A DNA stretch of 64,000 nucleotides from Pedobacter sp. FW305-3-2-15-E-R2A2 (GCF_038446955.1 NZ_CP151803.1:5890001-5954000); one strand, 5' to 3'; shown: positions 50,301 through 61,896, counted from the first letter of the stretch. The notes: generated by a model from the letters alone, not told the origin. A program made the numbers and translations.

Positions 50301-50751
50301 CGAAGACCTGACCGATTTAGTAGAAGAGGCTGTATTACTTGAATTCAAGCGGATCAATGACAGAGGTGGAGTATTAGGCGCGATGGAAACCATGTACCAA
50401 CGAGGTAAAATCCAGGAAGAAAGTCTGTACTATGAAACCCTGAAACATACAGGTGAATATCCTATTGTAGGCGTAAATACCTTCCTGAACAAGAATGGTT
50501 CTCCAACCATTGTTCCCGGAGAGGTGATCCGTGCTACGGAGGAAGAAAAACAATACCAGATTACGACACTAAAAGCCTTCCAGGACAGGAATGCCGATCA
50601 GACTGCTGCTGCACTTAGAAAATTACAAAAGTCTGCCATCGCCGGAGATAACATCTTCGAACAGCTCATGGAAGTAGGTAAGATTTGTTCGTTGGGTCAA
50701 ATCTCCAATGCTTTATATGAGGTAGGTGGACAATACAGAAGAAATATGTAA
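47359..50751 (+). CDS. icmF: Fused isobutyryl-CoA mutase (IcmF)
   Basis: IcmF rearranges isobutyryl-CoA and n-butyryl-CoA using adenosylcobalamin, and carries its own G-protein chaperone. In the 1130-residue protein the order is: B12-binding domain (about 12-145; cobalt-ligand His25 in ALFDGHDATINIMRRIL, plus GGGGGVILPSEI), MeaI-type GTPase (about 195-420; P-loop GTGGSGKSSLVDEL near 203, NKFD for guanine), then a linker and the mutase barrel (about 560-1130; GNSGVSIATIDDAKKLYSGFDL, NGPAPMLLSFFMNAAIDQQ, GYHIAEAGANP). This fusion order separates it from methylmalonyl-CoA mutase. It would serve branched-chain fatty acid or valine metabolism. It has its own terminator. Confidence 0.96.
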   Translation: MEKIEIYKPKHKIRFVTAAALFDGHDATINIMRRILQSSGAEVIHLGHNRSVDEVVNCAIQEDVQGIAMTSYQGGHIEYFKYMYDLLQERGASHIKIFGGGGGVILPSEIAELQEYGITRIYSPDDGRKMGLQGMINNMLEQTDYITTTTLNGELKTIPQKNVKSIASAITVAENDPEGAQAFVDELKKLTLKSQAPVLGITGTGGSGKSSLVDELVRRFLIEVKDKTMAIISVDPSKRKTGGALLGDRIRMNAINNPRIYMRSLATRQANLALSKNVQESIDICKAAGYDLIIVETSGIGQSDTEITEHCDVSLYVMTPEFGAATQLEKIDMLDFADLVAINKFDKRGALDALRDVRKQYKRNHNLFDAKDDTIPVFGTMASQFNDPGMNNLFTALMDKIKEKTKVDFNAQMELTSEQSEKIYIIPPDRTRYLAEIAEASQTYNEWVEKQSTIARKLYQLQGVIQLSKEQKLIKDIPATENIGNALQDIYQHLEEQLDGECRRLLRQWPDTKLKYKQEFFVYKVRDKEIKQPLFYESLSKLQIPKVSLPRYEDWGDILRWLLTENVPGEFPYAAGVFPLKRDGEDPTRMFAGEGGPERTNKRFHYVSLGQPAHRLSTAFDSVTLYGEDPHIRPDIYGKIGNSGVSIATIDDAKKLYSGFDLCAPSTSVSMTINGPAPMLLSFFMNAAIDQQCEKYIIEHELQEETEAKIAAFYKDKGVERPSYSGDLPAGNNGLGLMLLGVTGDQVLPADVYAKIRAYAISTVRGTVQADILKEDQAQNTCIFSTEFALRMMGDIQHYFITEKVRNFYSVSISGYHIAEAGANPISQLAFTLSNGFTFVEYYLSRGMNIDDFAPNLSFFFSNGIDPEYSVIGRVARRIWAKAIKNKYKGNDRSQKLKYHIQTSGRSLHAQEIDFNDIRTTLQALYAIYDNCNSLHTNAYDEAITTPTEESVRRAMAIQLIINRELGLAKNENPLQGAFIIEDLTDLVEEAVLLEFKRINDRGGVLGAMETMYQRGKIQEESLYYETLKHTGEYPIVGVNTFLNKNGSPTIVPGEVIRATEEEKQYQITTLKAFQDRNADQTAAALRKLQKSAIAGDNIFEQLMEVGKICSLGQISNALYEVGGQYRRNM

Positions 50752-50771
50752 GCCTGTATTTACAGCTGGTA

Positions 50772-50818
50772 CCCTCATAAAAAAGGCTCCGTCAATGACG
50801 GAGCCTTTTTTATGAGGG
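50772..50818. terminator. Bidirectional terminator between icmF and susD
   Basis: Perfect 22-bp arms (50772-50793 and 50797-50818) with a 3-base loop. The AAAAAAGGCTCCGTC core has A and T runs on either side, so it can stop transcripts from both convergent genes. Confidence 0.95.
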
Positions 50819-50828
50819 ATATGACCTG

Positions 50829-52451
50829 TTAAAAATTAGGTTTATTCACATCCCACCATAGCCTCGTTCCACCATTATCCGGTCCGCCCAATAACTGAAC
50901 GGCTTTCTGAACTTCTGCGCCATTCGTAGAATATTCATTGGCCGGATAAGCCAGTCTTCTGATCTGAATCTGGGTATCTACCGCCCCATTGCTATTGTTG
51001 TTTACTACGGTAAACAATTTAGGATATCCGGTACGACGGAATTCTGTCCATGCCTCCTGTCCTTCCGGGAACATGGCCAACCATTTTTGTGTAATGATGC
51101 GCTCCAGTTTACGTTCATTAGAAGCTGCAGCATCCCAACTGATGGTCACCGTAGAAACAGCAGGTGAATTATTTGCTGCATTTAGCGGATCCACATAAGC
51201 TTTAGGCAAACTCGTTGCATCGTCTTTATAAGTACCTGCTGATACGCCCCACTGGTCCATGGAAGCCTGGATACCGGTTTCATAATTGAGTTTTACATCT
51301 CCTGCACCAGCCCAGTTACGCAATGCCGCTTCTGCTTTTAGAAAATAAACCTCAGCAGTAGTCATCATCCACATTGGTGAGGCTGAGCCAAAGGCAGTAG
51401 CTCCATTTAAAGTAGAGAAGCCGTTATAACCCGGCTTTGCGGTTACTGCCGATCCGATACGGATTCCTTTATACTGGCCTTTAAAAAGTGCATCAGTAGC
51501 AGGTGTTACATACTTAGGTAACCTTGGATCATTATAACCTGTCATGTAAGACTCTAAAGAAGCACCCATGGAAATATCTGTCCAGCTGGTTGCAATAACA
51601 TTTAAAGGATTGTGGTATCCACCGCCTGAAATACCTGCATTATCTGCATTTGTGGCCAATAATCCGCCGTTAGTAGGATCCAGGGCTTTCTGACCTTGTG
51701 TCTGAGCAGTAGCAGGATCAACTTTTACAATATGCATCGCCAAACGCAACCTTAAAGAATTTGCCAGTCTAATCCATTTTTCATAATCTCCTCCGTATAC
51801 CAGATCGAATTTCTCAAACGGTTTTTTCACCATGCTCGAATTTTGAGCTGCAGCTTTTACGTAAGTATTCAGGTTAGTAACCGCCGTATCTAATTCCAGA
51901 AAAAACTGTTTGTATAGCTCCTGCTGACTGTCGTAAGGAGTTGCGATTAAAGAACTTCCTGCCTTACTATAAGCAATAGGGCCGAATTTATCTGTTAAAC
52001 GGCTAAAGGTCTCCACCTTAAGAATCAGGGCAATTCCCCAAAAGTCGGGAAGTTTAGTTCTCGTTCCAGCCTGGGCGATCGAGTTGATCGCAAATAATGA
52101 ATTGGTATAAGAAACGATAAATGACTGCCTGTTCCAACCATCCACCAGATCATAATTTAAGTTATTGATGTTTCCCCTGAAAGGATTCGGAGACATCATA
52201 TAACCTGCATAGCAATCTGCATTTAAGTTTTGGGTCAATTGGTAATCGCCTTCCAGGCCAAAAATTGCACTTTGAATCCCAGGATAAACCAAGCCGATAT
52301 GATATTGGTCCGGAGTAAAACCGGTATTGTCAGTATTGAATTTTTCAAAGTCTTTTGTACAGCTGCTAAACGAAAATAACAGGAGGAAACATAAGACTGC
52401 CTGGCAGAACTTAGCTCCATGATGTACCATTAATATATGAGGTGTTTTCAT
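50829..52451 (-). CDS. SusD/RagB-family nutrient-binding outer-membrane lipoprotein
   Basis: SusD-type lipoproteins form the surface lid over a SusC channel and bind the substrate. The ATG at 52451 gives a 540-residue protein with a lipoprotein signal (cysteine in FSFSSCTKDFEKFN); the longer reading to 52490 would overlap susC. It belongs to the SusD-like_2 branch: NTDNTGFTPDQYHIGLVYPG, LNADCYAGYMMSP, SLRLRLAMHIVKVDP, MMTTAEVYFLKAEAALR and RLAYPANEYSTN near the end. This branch is often found with peptide or amino-sugar uptake rather than starch. No glycoside hydrolase is next to it, so the substrate is unknown. Confidence 0.93.
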   Translation of the reverse strand: MKTPHILMVHHGAKFCQAVLCFLLLFSFSSCTKDFEKFNTDNTGFTPDQYHIGLVYPGIQSAIFGLEGDYQLTQNLNADCYAGYMMSPNPFRGNINNLNYDLVDGWNRQSFIVSYTNSLFAINSIAQAGTRTKLPDFWGIALILKVETFSRLTDKFGPIAYSKAGSSLIATPYDSQQELYKQFFLELDTAVTNLNTYVKAAAQNSSMVKKPFEKFDLVYGGDYEKWIRLANSLRLRLAMHIVKVDPATAQTQGQKALDPTNGGLLATNADNAGISGGGYHNPLNVIATSWTDISMGASLESYMTGYNDPRLPKYVTPATDALFKGQYKGIRIGSAVTAKPGYNGFSTLNGATAFGSASPMWMMTTAEVYFLKAEAALRNWAGAGDVKLNYETGIQASMDQWGVSAGTYKDDATSLPKAYVDPLNAANNSPAVSTVTISWDAAASNERKLERIITQKWLAMFPEGQEAWTEFRRTGYPKLFTVVNNNSNGAVDTQIQIRRLAYPANEYSTNGAEVQKAVQLLGGPDNGGTRLWWDVNKPNF

Positions 52452-52476
52452 TGCTTTTTCTTTTAAATTGAATAAT

Positions 52477-55400
52477 CTATAGGGTAACATTCAGGCTAAA
52501 ACCAATGTTGCGTGTTGCCGGCTGACTAAATACGTCTACACCAGAAAGTCCGTTACCTGTTGACATGGTAACTTCCGGATCGAATGGCGCTTTCTTATGA
52601 ATATATAAAAGGTTCCTTCCGATTAAAGAAAGCCTTAAATTCTTCACAAATCCTTTGGTAATAGGTACGCTATACCCAAGAGATACTTCACGTAAACGAA
52701 TTGCCGTTGCGCTATAAATGTAATTTTCGGTGATCCCATCACGTCCACCCACAGTAGTAAACCATTTTTTAGGGTCCACACTACTGATTGGCGTGCCATT
52801 AGCGGCATCCACACCATTGATATTTACAGCACCGCGGTCTCTTGCTTCCCCGGAAGCTTTAGACACCCCATATTTATCCAATAAAGCCTCAGTAAGAGAA
52901 AGAACCTCACCTCCAAATTTCCCGTCCACCAGGAAGCTCAGACTGAAACTTTTGTAATCGAAAGTATTGCTCCAACCCAATTGAAATTTAGGGTTAGGAT
53001 TTCCGATGTAATTAAATCCAGGATTCACCATTGGCGTGCCACCACTACCAATTAAAATTCTACCCTGTGCATCACGCTGGAAAGTAACGCCATGAATATC
53101 ACCGAAAGAACCTCCTGTACTCAATACGGATTCGTAAGTATTGTTGCGGTTAGGCGTCAATACAAAGCGGTTTATTCCATCTTTCGAATCCACATCGATG
53201 ACCTTATTCTTGTTGGCCGATCCGTTAAATGAAGTGTTCCAGTTAAAGTCGCCATTTTTGATCACATCATATCCTAAGTTAAATTCAATACCAGAGTTTT
53301 GAATATCACCCGCATTCACATATCCCAGAGAGAACGTGGTGGTATAAGCTGGAATGACCTGAATAAACTGATTCAAAGTATTTGACTTATAGTAAGTAAA
53401 GCTCAGGCTCAGTCTGTTGCTGAGAAAGCGGAGGTCCGCACCAAACTCGAAGGATTTTGTTTTTTCAGGTTTCAACTGAGGGAAGGGGGCAACAGAATTC
53501 AAAAGTACACCACCACCAATAAACATATGCGTTAGAGGTCTGGTCACATAAGAAGGGACTGTATTTCCCACCTGTGCGTACGTACCTCTGATTTTAGCAT
53601 AGCTGATCACCTCTGGCAATGTCAGCGCCTGATTCAAAATAACGGATAAACCTGCTGAAGGATAAAAATATGATTTATTTGGCGTGAAGGCCAGATTTGA
53701 TGACCAGTCATTTCTTCCGGTAAGGGTTAGAAAAGCCCAGTTTTTATAAGAGAAATTCGCATTCGCAAATACAGATTGAATCTGACTGTGGTTATTTGGC
53801 AAAGTCAGTGTCGGAGGTCCGCCGGCAGCTGTTGCAATGTTTTCAGGCAGGAAGATATTAGGAATGGTCAATCCTGGTTCCGTATAATTATTGCTGGCAT
53901 CCGGACCAGTACGTGTTCCTACCGTTTTTGAATCGGTAATACTCGTTCCCAGGACCCCGTCTATTTTCAAACTCGACTCGCCGGGAACAGAAAAAGTAAG
54001 CAATAAATCTGCATATTTCTGTTCGTTGGTCTGATCACTCATGAGCAGCTGACCATTCTTTTTTGCCAATACCGGATGTGTTCCCGCATAAAGGCGTTGT
54101 TCATACTTATCGTTCGTCCGGTCGATACTACCACGTGCCTGTAGATTTAACCAACTGGTAAAATCATATTTTGCACTGGCATTCAACAAGATCCTGTTTC
54201 TCTTAGATTCGTTAAGGTTACGGTTCAGAATCCACCATGGATTTTGCTGTACATCTTCATTAAAAGGCCAGTTTTGAGTTGGCGCACCATTTCCACCCGG
54301 AACTGCAGGCAATTCAAACTGACTTCTGTAAGGAGAAAGGTCTTTTCCTCTTGGAAACAAATACAAACCGGTTAATGGATTCAAATACAATCCCAATCCA
54401 GGGCTGTTTTTGATCGTTTGCGAAATGTAATTTATGTTTCCATCGACGCTTAACTTGTTGTCAAAAAATTTAGCACTTTCCCGGAAGTTAAGGTTATGTC
54501 TCGAAAGCTCATTCGTAGGTTCTGTTCCTCTCGATGCGGTGTTTGCATAAGAAAAATAAGATTGTGCAGCTTCAGTACCTCCTGAAAGGTTAATCGAATT
54601 TGTCCAGTTTCTTCCTGTTTGATAAAAAGAAGATACATTGTCCGTTGCATCTGTTAATTTATCGCCCCAGCTATCTGTTGCGCCGACTTTTGTTTCGCCA
54701 TAACTGTCCTGTAATTTTGGTTTGTAAGCAATCTTATCCAGGGTAAAAGAAGAAGAATAGTTAACGACCGGCTTCCCTGCTTTTCCTTTTTTAGTGGTGA
54801 TCATGATCACCCCATTCTGCGCCTGGCTACCATATAAGGCCGAGGCGGAAGCACCCTTTAATACCGTGATGTTCTCGATGTCATCCGGGTTCAGGTTAGA
54901 AATACCGTCACCACCATCCTGACTCGCACTAACAGGGGTCGTTCCTCCTTGTCCAACATTGGATCCGAAGGTATTATTAGGCTGTCCGTTGGCATTTGAT
55001 CCATTTGAAATGGGCACACCATCGATCACGTAGAGTGGCTGATTGTTACCACCAGCTGATTTATTACCTCTCAGGACGACTTTAGCAGAGCCGCCCACAC
55101 CAGAAGCACTGGGTGAAATGGTTACGCCCGCTATTTTACCATTCAGCGAGTTCATCAGGTTGTCGCTTTTTGCTCTGGTTAATTCAGATCCTGCTAACTG
55201 CTGACTGGAATAGGTAATTGATTTTTCTGATTTCTTAATTCCGAGGGCGGTTACCACGACTTCGCCGAGTTGCTGGGCATCCTCTTCAAGAACAATATTT
55301 AATTGTTTAGAACTGATCACGACTTCTTTCGTCGTATATCCTAAATAGCTAACGACCAATACATCGCCAATATTGGCTTGTATCGTAAACTGACCATTTC

Positions 55401-55623
55401 CATTTGCGGAAACACCAGTCTTTGTACCTTTGAGCAAAATGTTAACACCTGCCAGAGGCTGCCCTTTGGCATCTCGTACGGTTCCGTTAATAGCTTCTGC
55501 TTTTTTTGAAAACTCGATCCCGGTTACGGATCGGAATCTTAATGCACCATGATCTGCATTGGAAGCCAAAGCTCCCAGCGCAAGACAGGGCATTACTACG
55601 GTCAATAGTAATGATTTTTTCAT
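52477..55623 (-). CDS. SusC/RagA-family TonB-linked outer-membrane channel
   Basis: A 1048-residue TonB-dependent transporter. After the signal peptide there is a carboxypeptidase-regulatory-like domain (about 45-120; NGTVRDAKGQPLAGVNILLKG, VVSYLGYTTKEVVI), the plug with the RagA words NSLNGKIAGVTISPSASG and LKGASASALYGSQAQNGVIMITTKKG, and the barrel (about 280-1048) with FEFGADLRFLSNRLSLSFTYY and PATRNIGFSLNVTL at the end. SusD lies 25 nt downstream. TonB and ExbBD at 42233-44159 may energise it or similar channels. The ROK regulator lies 47 nt upstream in the same direction. Confidence 0.95.
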   Translation of the reverse strand: MKKSLLLTVVMPCLALGALASNADHGALRFRSVTGIEFSKKAEAINGTVRDAKGQPLAGVNILLKGTKTGVSANGNGQFTIQANIGDVLVVSYLGYTTKEVVISSKQLNIVLEEDAQQLGEVVVTALGIKKSEKSITYSSQQLAGSELTRAKSDNLMNSLNGKIAGVTISPSASGVGGSAKVVLRGNKSAGGNNQPLYVIDGVPISNGSNANGQPNNTFGSNVGQGGTTPVSASQDGGDGISNLNPDDIENITVLKGASASALYGSQAQNGVIMITTKKGKAGKPVVNYSSSFTLDKIAYKPKLQDSYGETKVGATDSWGDKLTDATDNVSSFYQTGRNWTNSINLSGGTEAAQSYFSYANTASRGTEPTNELSRHNLNFRESAKFFDNKLSVDGNINYISQTIKNSPGLGLYLNPLTGLYLFPRGKDLSPYRSQFELPAVPGGNGAPTQNWPFNEDVQQNPWWILNRNLNESKRNRILLNASAKYDFTSWLNLQARGSIDRTNDKYEQRLYAGTHPVLAKKNGQLLMSDQTNEQKYADLLLTFSVPGESSLKIDGVLGTSITDSKTVGTRTGPDASNNYTEPGLTIPNIFLPENIATAAGGPPTLTLPNNHSQIQSVFANANFSYKNWAFLTLTGRNDWSSNLAFTPNKSYFYPSAGLSVILNQALTLPEVISYAKIRGTYAQVGNTVPSYVTRPLTHMFIGGGVLLNSVAPFPQLKPEKTKSFEFGADLRFLSNRLSLSFTYYKSNTLNQFIQVIPAYTTTFSLGYVNAGDIQNSGIEFNLGYDVIKNGDFNWNTSFNGSANKNKVIDVDSKDGINRFVLTPNRNNTYESVLSTGGSFGDIHGVTFQRDAQGRILIGSGGTPMVNPGFNYIGNPNPKFQLGWSNTFDYKSFSLSFLVDGKFGGEVLSLTEALLDKYGVSKASGEARDRGAVNINGVDAANGTPISSVDPKKWFTTVGGRDGITENYIYSATAIRLREVSLGYSVPITKGFVKNLRLSLIGRNLLYIHKKAPFDPEVTMSTGNGLSGVDVFSQPATRNIGFSLNVTL

Positions 55624-55670
55624 TGTTACTTAGTGGATGATTAGGTTAATTTTAGATTGATTAATTATAT

Positions 55671-56894
55671 TTATGTGTTCATTTGAATTCTTTTAGTATT
55701 TACAATTAGTTTCTCCTGGTCAAAATTCTCCATCACCAATATAGCAGCGCCAATAATCTCTCCGTCGAAACCAAGTTCCGAAATCAAAATCTCTATGTTT
55801 GCTGCCAATCTTGGGATACAATATTTGTTTAGCGCGAGTTGAATAGGTGCCATCATGATCTTACCTCCCTTTGCTCCTCTTCCACTCAGCACAATCGTTT
55901 TTGGATTCATAATATGGATCAGAATGGCCAATGCCTTGCCGATCTTATATCCGGCATCAGAAAGCAATTCAATCACAAAAGGATCTCCTGTTGCCGCCAC
56001 CTCGAAAATGGCATCTCCCATTAATTTCAAAGGATCGTCAATAACGGATTGTAACGTGGATAAGCGACCTTGCTTAATGCCTTCCTTTGCTTTTTCTACC
56101 ACGACTAACATGGAAGCTTCGGCCTCAAGGCAGCCTTGTTTGCCACAGATACACAATGCACCATCCTCAAATAATGGAATGTGACTAAATTCTCCGGCAA
56201 AGCCATCGTAACCTCTAAACACTTCGCCTTTAACAATCATTCCCAGACCAATTCCCCAGCCCAGGTTAATGACCATAACCTCTTCCTGAGCTTTTGCAAC
56301 GCCGAATTTCTGTTCTGCCAATGCAATCACACTTGAGTCATTGGCCACATAAGTTGGTAAGCCGGTTGCCTTAAAAATATATTCATTCAGACTTTGCCCC
56401 TGTGCGTCGAGATAGGAATAGTTGATTCCATCTGCAGCACTTACAAAACCAGGCATTCCAATTCCGATTCCTAATATTCGTGCTGTATCTATTCCGTTCC
56501 TTAAAATGTAGGCATTGATGTATTCTATCAGTTTGTCTAAGGCAACGGCATTATTATTCAAAAGTAACTCTACCATCTCTACCTCTGCGACTGGCCGGTT
56601 ACAGAGGTCAACAATTGCAATTCTTGTAGAAAGCTGATCCATTGCAATGGCCATAATGTACATAGCATCCGCTTTAACGGCATAGTTCAAAGGCCTTCTT
56701 CCTCCACTCGAAGGCGCGTATCCAACTTCCACAACAAATCCTTCATCAATCAGCTCGTTAATGGCTTTCATAATGATGGGTAAACTTTTACCAAAAAGGA
56801 CACTTAATTCTGCACATGAAAGAGCATTTTCATAGTAAAGCTTTTTTAAAATCTCGCTTTTCAACTCAGATGCTTTTACAAGTTTAATCTTCAT
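55671..56894 (-). CDS. ROK-family (NagC/XylR-type) transcriptional repressor
   Basis: A 407-residue protein with an N-terminal winged helix (about 8-60; LKKLYYENALSCAELSVLFGKSLPIIMKAINELIDEGFV) and a ROK sugar-kinase fold. The ROK zinc motif is complete: GEFSHIPL and CICGKQGCLEAEAS. The ATP-binding loop that in kinases reads DIGGTK is replaced by AMDQLSTRIAIVDL, so it probably does not phosphorylate sugar. It precedes susCD by 47 nt, so it likely controls sugar uptake through them. A XylR-like inverted repeat lies directly upstream of its start, suggesting autoregulation. Confidence 0.92.
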   Translation of the reverse strand: MKIKLVKASELKSEILKKLYYENALSCAELSVLFGKSLPIIMKAINELIDEGFVVEVGYAPSSGGRRPLNYAVKADAMYIMAIAMDQLSTRIAIVDLCNRPVAEVEMVELLLNNNAVALDKLIEYINAYILRNGIDTARILGIGIGMPGFVSAADGINYSYLDAQGQSLNEYIFKATGLPTYVANDSSVIALAEQKFGVAKAQEEVMVINLGWGIGLGMIVKGEVFRGYDGFAGEFSHIPLFEDGALCICGKQGCLEAEASMLVVVEKAKEGIKQGRLSTLQSVIDDPLKLMGDAIFEVAATGDPFVIELLSDAGYKIGKALAILIHIMNPKTIVLSGRGAKGGKIMMAPIQLALNKYCIPRLAANIEILISELGFDGEIIGAAILVMENFDQEKLIVNTKRIQMNT

Positions 56895-56900
56895 AAAAAA

Positions 56901-56920
56901 TAGTTTGTTTATTAAACTTA
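56901..56920 (-). promoter_or_regulatory. Candidate ROK-regulator operator
   Basis: AGTTT (56902-56906) and AAACT (56914-56918) flank GTTTATT. The half-site TAGTTTGTTT equals the left half of the Bacillus XylR operator, XylR being a ROK protein. It lies 7-26 nt upstream of the regulator's ATG. The very AT-rich 56921-57000 shows no other structure I can support. Confidence 0.5.
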
Positions 56921-57112
56921 ATAAAATATTTTAATATCTTCCAATTATTATTAAAATTATTCAATTATTTTTAAAATAAATCAAATATATGTTAATAACT
57001 AAATACAGTTAACGAGATAAATCAAGAAGAAAAAGAAGCATAGCAGTCCTGTCAGACTCTGCTGATAAGGGATTCCCTACCGATCAGGCAGGAAAAGAAA
57101 AATACGGATCAC

Positions 57113-57146
57113 AAAAAAGCCCGAATACAAGTATTCAGGCTTTTCT
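57113..57146 (-). terminator. Terminator of the desaturase gene
   Basis: GAATAC/GTATTC (57123-57128 and 57131-57136) with outer GCC/GGC and A/T pairs, one C-A mismatch between. On the minus strand a run of T follows. Nothing else was recognised in 56921-57112. Confidence 0.82.
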
Positions 57147-57166
57147 ATTATATTAAGAAGTTTAGA

Positions 57167-58147
57167 CTAAGCGTGTATCCAGCTAAATTTATAATCCATT
57201 GTTGGGGTTTTCATTCTTTCAGCAACACGCAACAATCTGTTAGGTAATGCCATGATATAATCACGGGCCTTTTCACCTGCGTCATTTAAATCGCGCATGC
57301 TTTCCAGTTTCCACTCTTCAATCAGCTGTTGCATGATTTCCACATAGTCGACTGCTGTATATACGCCAAGACGTTGTGCAGCATCTGTAAAGTGTCCAAA
57401 AGTTTGTCCGATCTTAAGTCCCATTTCGCGCAAGAAATGCGCTGGCATTACGATCTTTTGACGCATCATATCTTCAAAAGCAATCATCGCTTCATTAGGA
57501 TCCACTTCAAAGATTTTAGCCATAAAGTCCTTATATGCTTTTGCATGACGTGCCTCATCAGAAGCAATTACTCCGCACATTTTAGAAAGTAAGGTATCAC
57601 CATCTTTTTTAGCCATCGATGCGACCCTTCTGTGGGAGATATTCGTTGCCAATTCCTGAAAACTCGTATATACAAAGTTTCTATACGGATCATGGCCTGT
57701 TCCAATATCAAAACCATCAGCAATTAAATACTGCGTAGAAATTTCCATCTGGCGCATATCAACGCGTCCCGACAGGTAAAGATATTTATTTAATAAGTCT
57801 CCGTGTCTATTCTCTTCAGCAGTCCAATGACGCACCCATTTCATCCAGCCACCTTGCTCATTTTTAGTGATACCATCTACCATTGTTAACCATGATTCAT
57901 AAGTAGGCAAAGCCTCTTCTGTAATGGTATCTCCGATTAATACTGCAACAAGGTCATAAGATAACCCATCAGCATTCTCACGCAATAGTTTTATATCCTG
58001 GAAAAATGTTTCGCTGGTTGAATCAGGCAGGAAGTCAGACGGTTGCCAATTAGTGTCAATCGGTTTCAAGTAGGTGTCCATCATATCCAGCATATAGCCT
58101 TCAATGTGTAGCATCACTTCCCTTCTCTTTTCTGCGAAAAAACTCAT
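57167..58147 (-). CDS. Acyl-ACP desaturase (di-iron)
   Basis: This 326-residue soluble enzyme introduces a double bond into acyl-ACP, making unsaturated fatty acids aerobically. The di-iron ligands lie in the two motifs EENRHGDLLNKYLYLSG (about 115-131) and DEARHAKAYKDFM (about 195-207). Other words typical of the family are FQELATNISHRRVA and PAHFLREMG. Electrons would come from ferredoxin or a similar donor, which is not next to it. It is a single gene with its own promoter element and terminator, next to the rRNA operon. Confidence 0.95.
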   Translation of the reverse strand: MSFFAEKRREVMLHIEGYMLDMMDTYLKPIDTNWQPSDFLPDSTSETFFQDIKLLRENADGLSYDLVAVLIGDTITEEALPTYESWLTMVDGITKNEQGGWMKWVRHWTAEENRHGDLLNKYLYLSGRVDMRQMEISTQYLIADGFDIGTGHDPYRNFVYTSFQELATNISHRRVASMAKKDGDTLLSKMCGVIASDEARHAKAYKDFMAKIFEVDPNEAMIAFEDMMRQKIVMPAHFLREMGLKIGQTFGHFTDAAQRLGVYTAVDYVEIMQQLIEEWKLESMRDLNDAGEKARDYIMALPNRLLRVAERMKTPTMDYKFSWIHA

Positions 58148-58172
58148 TGTTTTTTATGTTTTAAATTAGTTC

Positions 58173-58180
58173 CAAAGATA
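58173..58180 (-). promoter_or_regulatory. -7 element of the desaturase gene
   Basis: Read on the minus strand this is TATCTTTG, 25 nt upstream of the ATG. No TTTG lies at the ideal -33 spacing. The rest of 58148-58396 contains nothing I can support. Confidence 0.5.
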
Positions 58181-58396
58181 ACCAAAAATTGCATATTTTA
58201 TCGTTTCGACATTATTTTATTCGCAATTAAGGGCCTTATAAAAGCGCTTTGCCGACATAATATTTGGCGATATAACTAAACAACATCCGATCAAAGAATA
58301 AGTTTCAAATACGAGGAATAATGGTTGAAATAAAGGGTTTCCATATAGCATGAGCACCATCTTTCCAGGGGATACCCAAAAACCCTATAAACAAGA

Positions 58397-58422
58397 AAAG
58401 CCTGTAGTTTCCTACAGGCTTT
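58397..58422 (-). terminator. Terminator of the rRNA operon
   Basis: AAAGCCTGTAG (58397-58407) pairs with CTACAGGCTTT (58412-58422) over TTTC, about 10 nt after the 5S 3' end. On the minus strand the stem is followed by a T-rich stretch (CTTTTCTTG). Confidence 0.9.
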
Positions 58423-58431
58423 CTTTAAGAT

Positions 58432-58540
58432 TTGGCACCGACCTACTCTCCCACGTGTTACCGCAGTACCATCGGCTCTGGTGGGCTTGACTTCTCTGTT
58501 CGGAATGGGAAGAGGTAGACACCACCGATATAGGCACCTA
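58432..58540 (-). rRNA. rrf: 5S ribosomal RNA
   Basis: The minus strand holds the 5S landmarks CCCATTCCGAACAGAGAAG and GTGGGAGAGTAGGTCGGTGCC, the last pairing with the 5' end GGTGCC. Length about 109 nt; ends are set by the terminal helix and may be off by a few bases. It is the last gene of the operon. Confidence 0.95.
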
Positions 58541-58639
58541 AATATTTTTATTGTTTTCTTGCTCCTTATTGGTGCGGTCAAACAATGACATATTATTGAA
58601 AGAAGTTAAGTTAGGAAGAACAAACAACAGTTTATTGCT

Positions 58640-61515
<2,876 letters not shown>

Positions 61516-61730
61516 TCTCTCCATAGCCTTTTGCGCCTATGGAAATGCTTTTTTTGATTGTTGTTATCTCTACGGATTGAATAATTGCTTATTCATTCCT
61601 TCAAGCTAACAACGTCTCTATTGTTGTTTGCTCTTCTTTTTTAACTTCTTCCAATATGTCAAAGAACTTTAGTTCCCCTGATCACAATCCGTAATCATAT
61701 TTATCAGCCTTTTGTATTAGGCATGGGTAA

Positions 61731-61807
61731 TGGTGGAGAATAACGGAGTCGAACCGTTGACCTCCTGCGTGCAAGGCAGGCGCTCTAGCCAGCTGAGCTA
61801 ATCCCCC
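61731..61807 (-). tRNA. tRNA-Ala (anticodon TGC)
   Basis: The minus strand gives a 77-nt cloverleaf starting GGGGGATTAGCTCAGCTGG, anticodon TGC at 61773-61771, T-arm GGTTCGACTCC, and an encoded CCA end (61733-61731). It is in the usual 16S-23S spacer position. Confidence 0.97.
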
Positions 61808-61821
61808 TTAGAATATATCTG

Positions 61822-61896
61822 TAGTCCCGAGCAGATTTGAACTGCTGACCCCTACATTATCAGTGTAGTGCTCTAACCAAACTGAGCTACGGGACT
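61822..61896 (-). tRNA. tRNA-Ile (anticodon GAT)
   Basis: The minus strand gives AGTCCCGTAGCTCAGTTTGG, anticodon loop CTGATAA with GAT, T-arm GTTCAAATC, and the acceptor partner CGGGACT. The 3' CCA is not encoded (the next bases read CA after the discriminator A), so the CCA-adding enzyme must supply it. Confidence 0.96.

Noticed and set aside
58291..58581. A 96-residue minus-strand frame next to the rRNA operon
   Set aside because: It covers the 5S gene and the operon terminator, so it cannot be a protein gene.
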